DNA from: Nymphaea colorata
Lineage: Eukaryota; Streptophyta; Magnoliopsida; Nymphaeales; Nymphaeaceae
Assembly: GCF_008831285.2 (NCBI RefSeq)
Contig: NC_045143.1
Location: forward strand, 12,015,214 to 12,079,213
Reading direction: 5' to 3'
DNA length: 64,000 nucleotides
The notes under the pieces were generated by a model. The model did no database searches and was not told the origin of the DNA. It saw only the letters and a list, made by a program, of their open reading frames with translations. Shown one piece after another: positions 21,801 through 34,013 of this stretch. Every line of letters begins with the position of its first letter. Within the stretch, counting starts at the first letter, position 1. The translations under genes were made by a program, and so were the position numbers.

Positions 21801-23745
21801 ATGGTGATGTCATGTAAAATCTCAAGAATCTTTTCAGTTTTCTTTAAAACAGCTCTTTTCTGCAATTTGAAGCTAGGTTGCATGTCTAGAATCCTTTGTT
21901 CATTTCTGACTCTCGGTCTCCTCTTGTCAGGAGAACTTTGTCTTGGAAGAAGCTTCCAATAGCTGAACCCCTTCAATCTTCTTAAGATATTTATTTTGAT
22001 AATAAGAAATAATTGCCATTCTTCAGTACTTCCCTGTAACCTTTACAATAGAATAATCAGTAACTGGCCTTATGTCCAATGCAGCGCTTCAAGTTTCAAG
22101 CAGCCATGTGCTGTGTAATCTGTCTCCATGTTAGATGTGCTGATGTGTATCCACTGTAGTTGATGCATTTGAAGCTGTTGAGTTTGCTTGTTGGTTGGAG
22201 CTGTTGAGTTTGCTTGTTGCTTGACCATTTTGCTCAGCAAGTTCATCTATTTCTGATTCTGAATGGAAGTTAATGTGTCTGCTTTTTCCTGCATGTCTTT
22301 TGGCTCTGTTTGAGAATGTTAAATTGAACTGAACCATCATCTCATGTGCATAATGAATGTACATACTATGTTCCTAATATGTTTTCTATTGGATGGTTTC
22401 ACCTATTCTAGCATGAATTATGACCAGCAAAGAAGTCTTCTAGCATCGTTTGCTGTCTCAAATTTTTTTTGTCACCGTGTCTGTCATCAGCAATTCCAAA
22501 TCTCTTCCTACTTCTCAAGAGCAACAGATTGCATTTTCTCTAGCATCCTCTGTTTGTAGAATACCTCCATCATTTCTGCTGTATACATGAAGTAGGCAGA
22601 TTATATTGACTCTGCCCAAAACCAACCCAAGCACTTGGCTTGGTACATCCCAACTTCCTCCATCGTTTGTTCCAACACACACTCAAAATGGCTATACTAA
22701 GAGTACTGGTTGTATGACAAAGAAGTATATCAACCCCTGAAGCTTTGTAAAAATCTTTGGTAATACTATTCTCAAGTACATTCTCCATAAGGTGCATGTT
22801 TTTGCATTTGTGGCAGTGTTTAAATTTGATTTTTATGCCAACTGCAATGACCTGCCCAAAAAATGATTTGTGCCTGCTCCCAACCTGCCTTGTACCTTGC
22901 TTTGCCCTCACCAAAAATTCTACAACCTCGAACAACTGGCAAATATTTTCAATGAATATATAATCCCTTTAATATTTCTGAAAATCTTTGAAATAGGACT
23001 AAAGCTATATCCACATGTTACATGTCAGTGCCACATGTTGAACGTCATTCCTGAGAGGATGGTTTTGCAAACCCCTTCTCCAATCTCATTATGTGATTAC
23101 GTGTACTGTTAACTTCACAAAATGATATAGAAACCACTGCCGTTTTGTTAATTCTGGCTGAGCCAATAGTCATCCTGAACCTCATTCGTGCCCAAGTTTT
23201 CTTCTTTTTCTTTGGCTTTCATCTCCACATGCTTTTTCTAACTTACAGTGTTTTCTTAAACAGGAAATGCCAGTGATATAGTTTTCTCAAACATAAAAAT
23301 TGAGACTCGATATTATCACCGTTCATGGTGGGGAAGAGCAGAACCTATTTATATTACTTCTTGTCCTCGGCATCAACATTCAAAAGCTGGTTCAATCTCC
23401 AATATTAAGTTTATCAATGTCTCAGCAGTTTCAGAGAATGGAGCCTTTTTATCCGGATCTGCAAAAGGGCTGTTAAGTGACATTGAGTTCATAAATGTGA
23501 ACTTAACATTTAGAAGGTGGACAAATTTTGATGGTGGAATTGTTGATTATAGACCTGGATGTCAAGGGCTGGTCAAACATGGAATAGCCGGGATCATCAT
23601 GGAACACATCTCAGGTTTGGTCACGGAAAATTTAAAGATGGATTGGGCCCAGGAAAGCACACCAGGGTGGAACACCCCTCTTGATTTCACTCCTTCGACC
23701 GTGAATAATATACACTTGACAGATTTCCAGTCAACAGTTTTATGA
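15823..23745 (+). CDS. GH28 polygalacturonase-like protein (three exons)
   Basis: Exons are 15823-16424, 20887-21218 and 23264-23745, giving 471 residues. Junctions are TG|GTAATA...TTGCAG|T and G|GTATCA...AACAG|G, and both restore the expected protein. The start at 15823 gives a clean signal peptide (MHRRPFFLIFLLIVWLSA); ATG 15799 is an alternative. The mature protein is a right-handed beta-helix pectin-enzyme type, expected in the apoplast or cell wall. The acidic motifs NNDGID (D227) and GDD (247-249) are kept. The usual GHG catalytic-histidine motif is replaced by a KSSA stretch near 273-276, and the RIK motif by IRDGG. These features fit the divergent Arabidopsis At3g57790-type clade rather than classical endo- or exo-polygalacturonases, so pectin hydrolysis is not certain. 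Exon 1 is strongly GC-rich and later exons are AT-rich. No coding break is visible. Confidence 0.9.
16425..20886 (+). other. Intron 1 of the polygalacturonase-like gene (4462 bp)
   Basis: The donor GTAATA follows TATTGGTG, and the acceptor is TTTTGCAG at 20879-20886. The intron is unusually long for a GH28 gene. It contains a 1.1 kb transposon at 17836-18965. No other gene is supported inside; short ORFs at 16548-16805 and 20455-20646 have no recognisable product. Confidence 0.85.
17836..18965. mobile_element. hAT-like non-autonomous element in intron 1 with 8-bp target duplication
   Basis: The element starts CTATGTTGTCA and ends TGACAACATAG, perfect 11-bp inverted termini. They are flanked by the direct repeat ATCTAAAG at 17828-17835 and 18966-18973, an 8-bp duplication as made by hAT elements (a short Mutator-type duplication is the alternative). 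Subterminal zones are rich in CGCCTAGGCG and GCCTAGGC palindromes. The interior from about 17930 to 18800 is very AT-rich, with degenerate ATAACAG/TACAGTATA repeats and no transposase. Confidence 0.85.
21219..23263 (+). other. Intron 2 of the polygalacturonase-like gene (2045 bp)
   Basis: Donor G|GTATCA and acceptor AAACAG|G. It contains a short direct repeat (GCTGTTGAGTTTGCTTGTTG at about 22173 and 22201) and a 121-codon minus-strand ORF at 22570-22935 that I do not recognise and do not regard as a gene. Confidence 0.85.
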
Positions 23746-23814
23746 ATGGAAATTATTTCAATGCTGAAACTGGCATAAATTTATCATTGGAAATTTGTTC
23801 AGGTTGTCTTGCTG

Positions 23815-24225
23815 TGAGTAATTTCATGTGGTTTCTTGCAAATTATTTAGGGTTTTATGTTGCATGAGATTATCTGTTGAAAACCCAAAATATTAATTAT
23901 TATACAGCTTTGACAATAGTTTAATTTGTTTTATCCAAATGTATTGTAATACCATTGTTGTAAATGTTGCACAACAGAAATACTATATTGCGTAACTCCA
24001 GGACATGCGAGCATTGCCATGTCTTGAAGTGAGCTTAACCATTGTGATCTTTTTGTTGTAACCAATTTCATGTAGTTTCTTCCAAAATTCTGTAAGCATT
24101 AGTTGCATCAGGTTATATGTTGAAAAAACCACAACATTTTATATTAGTGTATAGCATTTTCACTACTTGCGTATCCAAATTTATGGTAATATCATTCTTG
24201 TAATATTGCACTACAAGTTGATGCA
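23815..24225. repeat. Old tandem duplication downstream of the polygalacturonase-like gene
   Basis: About 170 bases from 23818 (AATTTCATGTGGTTTCTT... to GTTGCACAA) recur from about 24064 (AATTTCATGTAGTTTCTT... to ATTGCACTACAA) in the same order at roughly three-quarters identity. The first copy probably overlaps the 3' UTR, so the duplication may have copied polyadenylation signals. Confidence 0.6.
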
Positions 24226-27200
24226 TGTTATCCAGAACACTCTAGGGATACCTTGCTCTGAAAGTGTTCTAGCTTGTTGTTATCTGTGTACAAATCAAAA
24301 TTCAGCACAGAAAATGTCTGAAACGAAACTTTCACCTCGATGCTACATTATAAACTCTAGATAAGATAGACCGCAAATGCAATCGCTTAACAAGCTTGTA
24401 ATAGGACGTGGCTTCTTGTTCTGTTCCACCTGCTGGATAAGGGTTCTGTAAAAATTTTGTCTGTCATATCATGTTAGGAATGTATAGAAAATTGTGAGTT
24501 CAAGCACTCGACATGCTTTTTTGCCATTTTTTTCATTTCATCTTTTTGCTTTACTCTGTTGCAAACGCTTTTAATTGTTTTTTTTATAATATTATTCATT
24601 TGTAAGAAAAATGTATATTTTTGCAGTGCAACTTGATGATTGGACAGGTGAAATGAATAATATACTGCAGAAAGAGCAATTGATCTGTCCAATATGGGCT
24701 GCAGTAGCACAAGCTTCCTATTCCTCCACGGTGGTTACAAGTTTAGAATATCGATTTCTTTCTTAGTTTTCAGTAGGTTTTCATATTCTTTAATTTCTGG
24801 GTGAACTTATACTAATTTGAAATGAAAAACAATTTGTTCTAGTTTTTTATTTTCATTCTATTAAGAAGTTGCATTTTAAAAAAAGAAGAGTTGGTGAGGA
24901 AAACAGTTGTTTCTAGTTTTTCAGTTTCATTCCTATTAACAACTTGTATTTGGAAAAAAAATAGAAAAAAGAGTTTTGTGCATAGTTTTTTTTTTATGAA
25001 TTATGTTGTGTTCTATTAACATAACAGTTTGCAATAGTTGTGATTGTCACCCCTAAGTCCATCACCTATTAGCAAGAATTGGCAATGGAGACTATCTTTT
25101 GTAGAAAGAATAGTTGTTCCATGTAAGATTTTTGTGTCAGAATTTCCTAAATGGAATGCACTCTTGTCATTCCCTAGCAAAGGACAACAATTGGATGCTC
25201 TTTAATGGAATTGGGAGTTAGAGCCACTTAGTCAGGAGTAAACTCTTTTAGATCAATGGCTTGACCGTGTTAACCATCAAGAACCACTAAGTGGTTTACC
25301 ATGTTCAAAACCACTTAACTCTAGCTCAGTACCAGCCAAATTGTCATGGAATTGACACATTTCAATTTCTATAGTCATTTGGAAAAGTACTTTACTTGTG
25401 AATTTCACTTCATTTCTATATATGAGTTCAATTATGATTCAATCAAGTGAACTCAACTCTTGATAAGCGGGGAATAGATTCATGACATTCAGATGGATAT
25501 CTCCTCATCTCAGTTTTGGTTCATATTTCCCTGATGAAGCTCAACTTCAATCCTAAAACTTCATGAACTCAATTTGCTTCACTGACTTTCATCACTTCCC
25601 TCTCAAATATGTCCATAGTTTTTTTTCCAAGATTTTCATCAAAATTCTATGATTTCTTGATTGGTCATGGTTTAGAAGACACTGATTTGGATCCCCTCAA
25701 CTCAGCTTGTCAGAACTCTATCTAGAACCACATGAACTACCCTTTTTCTTAGTTTACCCCTCATTTTTTCATTTCTCTTTTCATTTTCACTTCAAAATTT
25801 AAAACAATAATAATAATTCTTTAGATAAACCAATAAGAATTTGAGCATAGGACTTGAACCAGGTTCAAGCTAGCTCACGGCCCATGTCATGACTTGGTTT
25901 CCTAAGCTAGGTTTGAACAATTTTAGGTTTTTTGGCATCAAGTACAAAATGCTCATTCCATTGAGTCCATTCAAGGGCAGTCCAAAACTTAAATTTACGT
26001 GCATAATTTCACATTCTTCTATGTCCTATGCCTCATTAACCTGCATTTGACTATATTGAACCCATGTGGAGGCCAGTGTTGGTATGTTGGGCATATTGTT
26101 GAGCCTAGTGTAACCACAACAGGCTGTGCTTGAGCCAGTCTAGCTTAGGCTATCTAACTTGTAGCCCATTCCTAGACTGACCAGCCTTATTAAACTAAAT
26201 ATGTCTAGGTCCACTTAACCCAGTTTGCTATCCTAGTCTCATTGAGTCGGATTAGTTACAGCCCAATAGGCTTGAGCCTAGTGCATGCCCACCTAAACCT
26301 ATTTCTTACATTGAGCAAGATTATTTTAAGGTTCTGAACAACCAAAGTGAATCAAAAAAACAAGAGACGCAAATTGATCAATTGCTTTATGCAAAGCTAG
26401 GCATATCAATCGTCGACCAGACGTATCAATCATTGATCATCAAGCAAAAAATGGAGAGTATCATCACCAGCTGAAAGGAAGGGAGAGCAGAAAGGGGAGC
26501 AAATGACATTGGAGAGAGAGTGAGAGAGAATGTTATTGCAAATGATTTCTCTATAACCCGCACTGGCTAGCAAGATTTTTAAGCATGAGCATCTGGGGAT
26601 GATGGGTTTTAGAATGAAACATGAAAAAGAGTTTGCACTTCATCTGCTTGCTCTTTGCTATGTGCTCACCATGTGGCTCAATTGGTCACTCTTTACCATG
26701 CAGGAAATTTAAGGGAAAGCCTACAAAGCATGCTATATGGATCATCAAATTACATTTGGTACAGTGAATTCAACTGTGATACATGATCTTCCATGCACCA
26801 GAAACCAAAACTTTTTTCACATAGTAGAGAGCAAAGTGGAAACAAGTGAAAAATAAATCCTAATAAAAGCTTCATATGTATAGTTAAAGAACATGCTATT
26901 AGAAATTTCTAGTAGAAAATAATAAAATGAAAATCAAATCCACAAATGAGGAAACTAAAGATGAAAAACAAGAAGTAGAATGACCTTCTCAAACCGGGGA
27001 GGGGGGAGTAGAGAGAGAGAGAGAGAGAGAAGAGAGATTGATGACATGATCCTCGAGCTAAGTGTCATCAAAAGTGCACTGACCATAGATGTGATATAGT
27101 CTATAACTAACATCACCTTCTTTTGTCTATAACTAATATCACGTTCTTTTGTCTACATTAAAACCATAGCAAGGAATACAGTTACCAACATTTACTCATC

Positions 27201-29712
27201 AAAATAAAGGCCCATACCAAAGAAAAAAAATTATATATATATATATATATATTTGTATTTGGAAAATTAACAAGACATAAACACTTTTTAACATAGTATA
27301 CAAAAAAAATCTTGTTTCTTTGTAACATAGAAATATGAAAAATCACAAAATCCTTCAAATCCACTTTTAATTTTCAATAATGAACACAAAAAGCCTCTAA
27401 TGATGGCAAATAGGAAGAATCCAGAGCTTACCAAAACTTCATATTTTGGTAGTGAAATTATTTTTAGCCAGGTTAGTGACTAAGTTGATCATAGAAAAGT
27501 TCAATATTACATGACAGATTCTATGAAGTTTTTTTTTTCCTTAAACTTCATCAAATAGTTCCTGTTTAGAATGGGAACTCATGAAAAGCATAAACACATA
27601 GTGGGGTTTTGTTAACCAAGCTGAGCACTTAAAAGACCATTTTGAAGAGCAAAAAACTAAACTCAGAAATAATCTTGAAAAAGTATAGTGTAGATGAGTG
27701 CATAGCAGCAATGCAAATCTCATTAGGAAAATCAAGAACTTGTCATTAGGATTATGGTAGAGGAAGTGATGGTGATAAATAGGCTTTCCAAAGACTGCAA
27801 AAATAGAGGAGCCTCCATTAGGTGGGGAATTAGAAAACAAAAAATTGTTTGGCAACAACACCTGTAATCACTAGGTGGAACAACTCCCCCATCCCTGTAA
27901 ATAGCATGGGGCATGGCCACCCTTGCGTCAATGGAACTTGAGCTCCCTATCTGGTCACTCCCAGTCAATGGGATTGGATATGCCCTCTTCTTGTTGGCAT
28001 TGCATATGAAAATTTTAATTGGCTTCCAACTAGAAGTAGCAAAACACCTTGTCAAACCTTCCATGTCTGATCTCTTTCAAAAGTTTGTAGTACCTCCTAA
28101 TCCTTGCTCATATTTCCCCTTCCCCTCTTGTCCTTTCTATACTCTTTTCCAATCAAAAACAAAACCCCCTCACCATACTTCCCTGAAGCTTCTTTCATCT
28201 GCCTTTTTATTACTATTTTCATAAATATAGAGGAGAAGGAAGGGGAGAAAGAAGAAAAATGGATCTTCTAACAAAACAGTGTCATAGTGAGGCAACTCAA
28301 GAAATGGTTGGGGTGTGAGCCTCCAAGAAATTGGTAGAGAGATATTGGCCATTGATCTTACACATATCATGTATCATTTGGAGTAAATAATTATGAGTGA
28401 CAATGGACATGAGAAGTGGTCTGTTATGGAAAACAAGGATGACAATAAGGAGCATGGTTATAAGGAAACAATACGTAGCAAATAATGAAGGTTGGAAAAA
28501 AATATGCGAATTGACAGGCAAATAAAGAATTTCCACAGGCTTCCATGTATAACACACAGAACTACATTGCAAATCCAACCAATATTATGTAACACAACCC
28601 TTGCTGCATTTGCAAACATTCTTGGATGTCTTTGAAACAAGCTCATTTGTAACTTAATCTTCCCAAGACACAGAATATAATCAACTATAATACAGTTTCA
28701 TTTGCATTGCAGAAATCTGATATTCCTTAATGCATTTTGCGTTGTAGTTTTAGGAAAGTCATTATTAACTGTAATGCATGGCTTTCATGCATGAGTGAAA
28801 GTAGCATTTCTAGTAGTGAGTAAGATTAGAGGAATAGTATGGAAGGTGTGCACAAACACTTTTTTTACCCTCAATGGTCGAACGAAAAGAAGATGCCACC
28901 TAATATATGAAGGAAATATGGACTCATTTTCAAGGAGAGGAATAATCCATAGTTGGCAAACCCCATACTCAGACTCAGATCAGCATATGAGCAGCTCATC
29001 GAGAGTTGCTGAGTCGACCCATCAACTTGGTCGAGTTTTAAAATAACCTTAATTAGGCAAATCAGGGGTGAGTCGAGCCAAATCAGGGGCGAGTCAGGCC
29101 AAGTCATGGATGAGTCAGGGTGAGCTGGTTCAACCTTGACTCGCGGCTAGGTTTCCTAGAGATCCGAGCTGACTCGGGCAATTCCTGAGCTAACTCGGCA
29201 AGTCAGCCAACTACGGAATAATCTAGCTGCATCCTTCCATAAACTTATGAAATTTGTCTATGTTGTTTGGAATACTAAGGGGTTTGAAGAACTTGAGTTA
29301 GCAATCATGGAAGCTCATGGAAGTGCATTTGAGGCAAAACTAAGCTTTCTTTCACTATGGTTGGTGACCTTAGGTATCTATCCATTGTAAATACCTCAAA
29401 TTTTTCACTCCAATCCTATTCATTCATTTCCACCAAATTCATACTTAGGTTGCATCCCAAACTATTTTAGAAACCATTTTGAGCTAATTTTCAAACCATT
29501 TTCCAAATGTTTTGAACCCACATTGACACTTTTGCCCAAAAAATGGCCTCAAAGTGTCTAGTGTAGATCTAATAACACTTTAAGACCTAGCAGAGAGCCA
29601 ATTTAGTAGGATTATCCTGTGCCATTTTTATCATTTTGTCCTCATTTCCTAGTCAGGAAACCGTAGATACCAATCAGTTTAGGACAACTCAACTACAATT
29701 AGGATGTTTTAC
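24226..29712. other. Intergenic, no gene recognised
   Basis: Several short ORFs occur, none with a recognisable product. Visible structures are an approximate 80-bp duplication at 24835-25000, a (GA)n run at 27011-27031, an (AT)n run at 27232-27252, and a stretch at 28960-29215 dense in GAGTCG/GACTCG motifs in both orientations that looks like a decayed MITE. The rest is unassigned AT-rich DNA. Confidence 0.5.
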
Positions 29713-30027
29713 GGGTGTTTGGATGACACCCCAAAACTAGTTTTTTGGAGGGAAAATCTAGTTTTACCTCCAAAACCAAATCTTTGGAGCATTTGGGTGC
29801 CATAAAAGTTGAGTTTAAAGAAAATCCAGTTTTGACAAAGCCTAGTTTTGTAAAAGGGAATGAAAAACCCAGCCCCTCTAGGTTAAACATGAAAGACTAG
29901 GCTTTTAAGTGTGTCACTCAAACAAATAAACTAAGTTTTTAAGAACTCATTAGAAAACTTGGTTTTTATAAAAATAAACCAGTTTTTTACAAAGTTGGGT
30001 TAGATGAGGGTGTCATACAAACACCCC
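29713..30027. mobile_element. MITE with GGGTGTTTGGATGACACC termini
   Basis: The left end GGGTGTTTGGATGACACC is matched in inverted form by the right end GGTGTCATACAAACACCC, with one mismatch over 18 bases. The 315-bp interior is AT-rich with repeated CTAGTTTT and AAACTTGG motifs and has no coding capacity. A clear target duplication was not seen. Related sequences lie at about 46232-46498 and 61595-61780. Confidence 0.7.
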
Positions 30028-30790
30028 TTTGGCTATTTTATCTAGATGAAAGGACAAACCTAGCTCCCTAGCCTCCAAATTAGCTCAACCCAGCACAATT
30101 GGCTGAAAGAAGTTCATTCTGTAGGAAATGATCCAATTTTGACTCAATTTTGCATTCTTATTCCAACTCAACATCTAATTAAATTTATCTAAGCCTCTCC
30201 ATTCTATCCTTGGCTCATTGAAAGTAACAAATATCCATTTGTAGCTCAAATTCAGTAAAAAGTTATGATTAAGCTACTTTTACTTCACTTAGTGAAGCCT
30301 CAAACTTCATTTCTAACTCAACCAACTATAGTCAATCCAACCAAAGTTTAATTCATGTTCATCCAGCTTCATTTAACTTACACCTAGTTTGGATCAGGTC
30401 AAAATGATCTAGAAATAGTTCAATTCTCGTTTTTTAATCACTAGGACTCACTTTCTTAGACACTTGTGTCACCTCAATATCATTCTAAACTCATTTTGAA
30501 TTGGATTTTGATCATAATTTTCTCATTCTTTAGTGCATGTTATCCCGGCAATCTCTATTTGAGTTCCCTTAGCTCACCTCAAGAAAACTCCATCTTAAAC
30601 CCTCCAAGGGTCCAATTTCATCTAGCTTTCCCCACCACTTTGTCTGTCCATTAGTGGATTTAACGTAAATTGAGGTTAATCAATTTTAAAAAACTCTTGA
30701 GCAAATGAGGAGGAATATGAACCATGCCCAAAATTCCCTAGCTTGTCCGAAACTATGCTTAGACTTAGGTGCACCCCTTGGCCCAACCCA
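30028..30790. other. Intergenic, nothing recognised
   Basis: AT-rich, no supported ORF or repeat. It ends at the target-site duplication of the gypsy element. Confidence 0.5.
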
Positions 30791-30795
30791 TTTTC

Positions 30796-33779
30796 TGTAA
30801 CGCTCGGCGTTTTGGGCAGAGCAGGTCGGATCAGGTTCTAGACCCGGACCCTAGCCCCACGCGCGAGGAGCCCGACACCATCTCCCCTCCCTCGCTTTCT
30901 CTTCTCCCCCGTTTTCCTTGTATCGTCTCTTCCTTACCCACGACCGGAACTCAGGGAAGAAGACGGCGGCGACGACGGCGCTTGAGGTGAACCCTGCCGT
31001 CCCCTGCCTCTTCCTCTCTTCTCTCATCTTCTTCTTCCCGTTTTCTTTTCCCTCCTCCCTCTCCCACTGTCTGTCGTCTCCCCTCTCAACCGAATGACTC
31101 TCTCTAGCCGTCTCCCTCTTTTCTCTCGTGCCCTCTTCTTCACACGATCCCTCTCCTCACTCACTCTCAGTCCCCCACCTGCTCTCTCTCTTCTCTCACC
31201 CCCACCGCCGTTTTCCCCTTTTTTGGTCTGAACCCCTCCTCTCTTTGTCTCCCCTTTTTTGTCAGCGCCTCTCCCAGCCCACACGGTCCCTTCGTGAGCT
31301 CTCTCTCCCTATTTTCTATCTGATTTTCCCTTTTTCCCCAACTGAGCACTCATTTTCACTAATTTTATCGCTGTTGATCGATTTTCAGCTTGGGGGAAGT
31401 GTTCATTTTCCTCATAGCAGCGACTAGGGGTGTTGGTGGTGGAGGCTGGGCACGTTTTTTTTGTTGGTTGGGGATCGATTGGACACTTGAAGTGGCTGTC
31501 GAAGGCGTTGCAGCAGTTTGGACTTTTGATTTGGGGTGAGCTAGACCTAATCAAGCTCAAATTATTGAATGTTATCTTTAAAAGCATGTATAATTATTGT
31601 TTGAGCATGCTAGAGCTTAGAATTGATTATTTGGAACACATGTTAGTGATTTTGTATTTGGGGGAAAGCTTAAGATTATGTTGGAAAGCGAAGATTCATA
31701 CATTTGATGATCATTTAAGCATGATGGATTAATTTTCGAAGCATTAGGGAAGCATGGTAGAGATTGTAAGGTTGTGGGGAAGATTTAGAACAGTCTTAGG
31801 ATACACGTAGCGCATGCTTTGGTGAACGGGTGTGTCATGAAGTTAATTGGGGAAATATACGTATTTGGATGTGACTTTGGGGTTGATGTCTTAATTAAAG
31901 AACGTTATTGATGAAGGTGTTAGCGATGGATTGATTGATGGCTGTGGATTTTGATATTTTGTGCCAACGTCCAGTTGTAAGGAGGAGGCCTAATGGAGAG
32001 CTTGTTGGTCGACACTACCTGTCGACCCCCTCTTGAGGCGATGACACGTGCCTCAACGATTCTGTTTGTATTTGTTTGAATTGTTTAGGTATCTAGTAGG
32101 AATCTTATCTTTTGTTTATGTTTTCATGTGCACCGGGCACGTCCCGTCGACCTTGAGCAACCTGATTTGAAGTTCAAGGCATTTTGAAGAGTGTTGTGAG
32201 TGCGCCACAGGTATGGCGACTTTCTAGGCAAATCCCTGCCTGGGCAAGTGTGTGAATGTGTGTTCCTAGAATCATGGGATCCTAGGATTTATGATGTGAA
32301 TTGATTGATTGTTTCGTGAATGAATATGTGTATGCATGTACATGAATTGATATATGATATGAATTGTTTTGAAAGACTTATAGTAATTGTTTTGGAAATG
32401 TTACGCATTTACATGTGCATGCTAGAATTGATAACTGTTTAGCACAGATGAGGCGGGGTATCAAGTCGAGTGTCTCCTCGACCCCAATTGTGCATTAGAA
32501 AGCATTCTAGAATGATAACTGCTTAGGACAGCTACGAGCCCACCACAGATTGAGACTACTCTCTATGGTTTGGCTAAGTTTTCAAAGATGTGGTTGTTAT
32601 AATGATGAATGTGAATGTTATGTTTATTGAATACACATTGCCGCGGGTAATGATGCAAATGATTGCACAGAGGGTAGTTGTACCCATTTTGTTATGACGG
32701 CTAGCCAAAACTGTTGTTGTTATGTGTAATACTCGTGTGAAGGCAATTGGAGGTGTGGGTTCACTAGTGAAGTGAATCAACTCCATGAGCTAGCCAGTTA
32801 AGTGTGTTTGTGCAAGTATAAGTATAAGAATGAAAGAATAAGATATGAGAGGCCAGTGGGATGTGACTATGTGTTTGGGAGTTGTCCCGCTTTCGCCATT
32901 GGTCTCACCTGTTCGGAGCGCAAGCGATGCAAGGCCCCAGGGTTCTGTTGTGTGATGTGCTTGGAGCGTAGGCTCCCGCCTTCCCTACCTGGGTGTCCTA
33001 GGGAAGGCTGAGTATCTCTCCTTGAAATTCACACATCCATGGATGAGTGCTCTACCGCTGCAGCGGATAGATGGATCCATACTGTTCTGAACCACCATGG
33101 GGGTTGTCTCTCGGCTGAAGGACGCCCGCGGTGTGCACGTGCATGTGTTTGCACCCACAGGAACTGTAAATTCACTGATAGTATTGAAACTGAAATGTAT
33201 GTGATGGAAATGTACAGGATTGATGTGCATGTGATTGTTGTGCTTATGAATGCAAATGACATGTTTGAGGATGCCTTGCATGTGATTGAAATTATGTTAT
33301 TGTAGTCATTGAGTGGCCTCTGCATGTCGTGTCCTGACACGACATAATGATAGATTGTTCTGATGTTTGATTGTATAATTGAGCCCTACCTAAGAGGGTT
33401 TGGACTTTTCCTGGCTTGTTGCCATACTGCGAAGGCTAAGCCTTCAGTTGTTTCTCTTTTCAGGTTTTGACGGACCCGGGGCAGCAGGCTGAGCAGATGG
33501 CTCCACTCACGTCCTATTGGGGAGGTTTTGGGTTTGGTTTTTGTAGTGCCGGCGCGTCGGGTTTTGGTTTTACTGATGCCTTGTTTTTTATTAGGCATCG
33601 ATGTTGTGATTTTGGGGCATTTTTGGTCAAATGTACAGTTGAACTGAAAGGCTATATAAAATGGAAAGCTTGCCCCATTGTTTTGAATTGCTTGGCTCAT
33701 TTCTTTTTGAACTGATGTGTAGTCACACCTCAATGTTGGAGTTTAGGAAAAAAATGGTTGTGTGTCAAAAGGTGTGACA
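30796..33779 (+). repeat. 5' LTR of the gypsy element
   Basis: TG...CA termini. The first 550 bases are rich in CT tracts, with a CGG-repeat-like segment near 30960. A strong TATA box (CTATATAAAA) lies at 33652-33661, placing most of the LTR in U3 and leaving a short R-U5 of about 100 bases. ORFs inside it recur in the 3' LTR and are not genes. Confidence 0.93.
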
Positions 33780-33783
33780 GTTT

Positions 33784-33796
33784 TGGTATCAGAGCC
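33784..33796 (+). promoter_or_regulatory. Primer binding site, initiator tRNA-Met
   Basis: TGGTATCAGAGCC, complementary to the 3' end of plant initiator tRNA-Met, four bases after the 5' LTR. Confidence 0.9.
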
Positions 33797-34013
33797 ATGG
33801 CAAACCCCACTATGGATGTGAGTTAAAGCCTATCTGTGAAGTCGTGTTGCCCAGGTACGCATTTATTTGATGAGATTGTTATTGTAGTTTTAATTTTCAC
33901 GTATAAGTATGTAATATGATCTATGTTTTGAACTTCGTGTTAATGCACGTCGTGATTTGATTTGCGAGATTAGTCTTAGACTGGATTTGAGAATAAGGTT
34001 CTTGTTTGTTCAG

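Noticed and set aside
22570-22935. 121-codon minus-strand ORF in intron 2
   Set aside because: No family recognised and no supporting signals; chance ORF or unidentifiable relic.
31024-31732. ORFs on both strands, repeated near 38769-39573
   Set aside because: They fall entirely in the gypsy LTRs and are duplicated only because the LTRs are; CT-rich low complexity.
32574-33733. Series of ORFs in the gypsy 5' LTR recurring at 40263-41566
   Set aside because: LTR sequence with no domain; conservation reflects LTR identity, not coding constraint.
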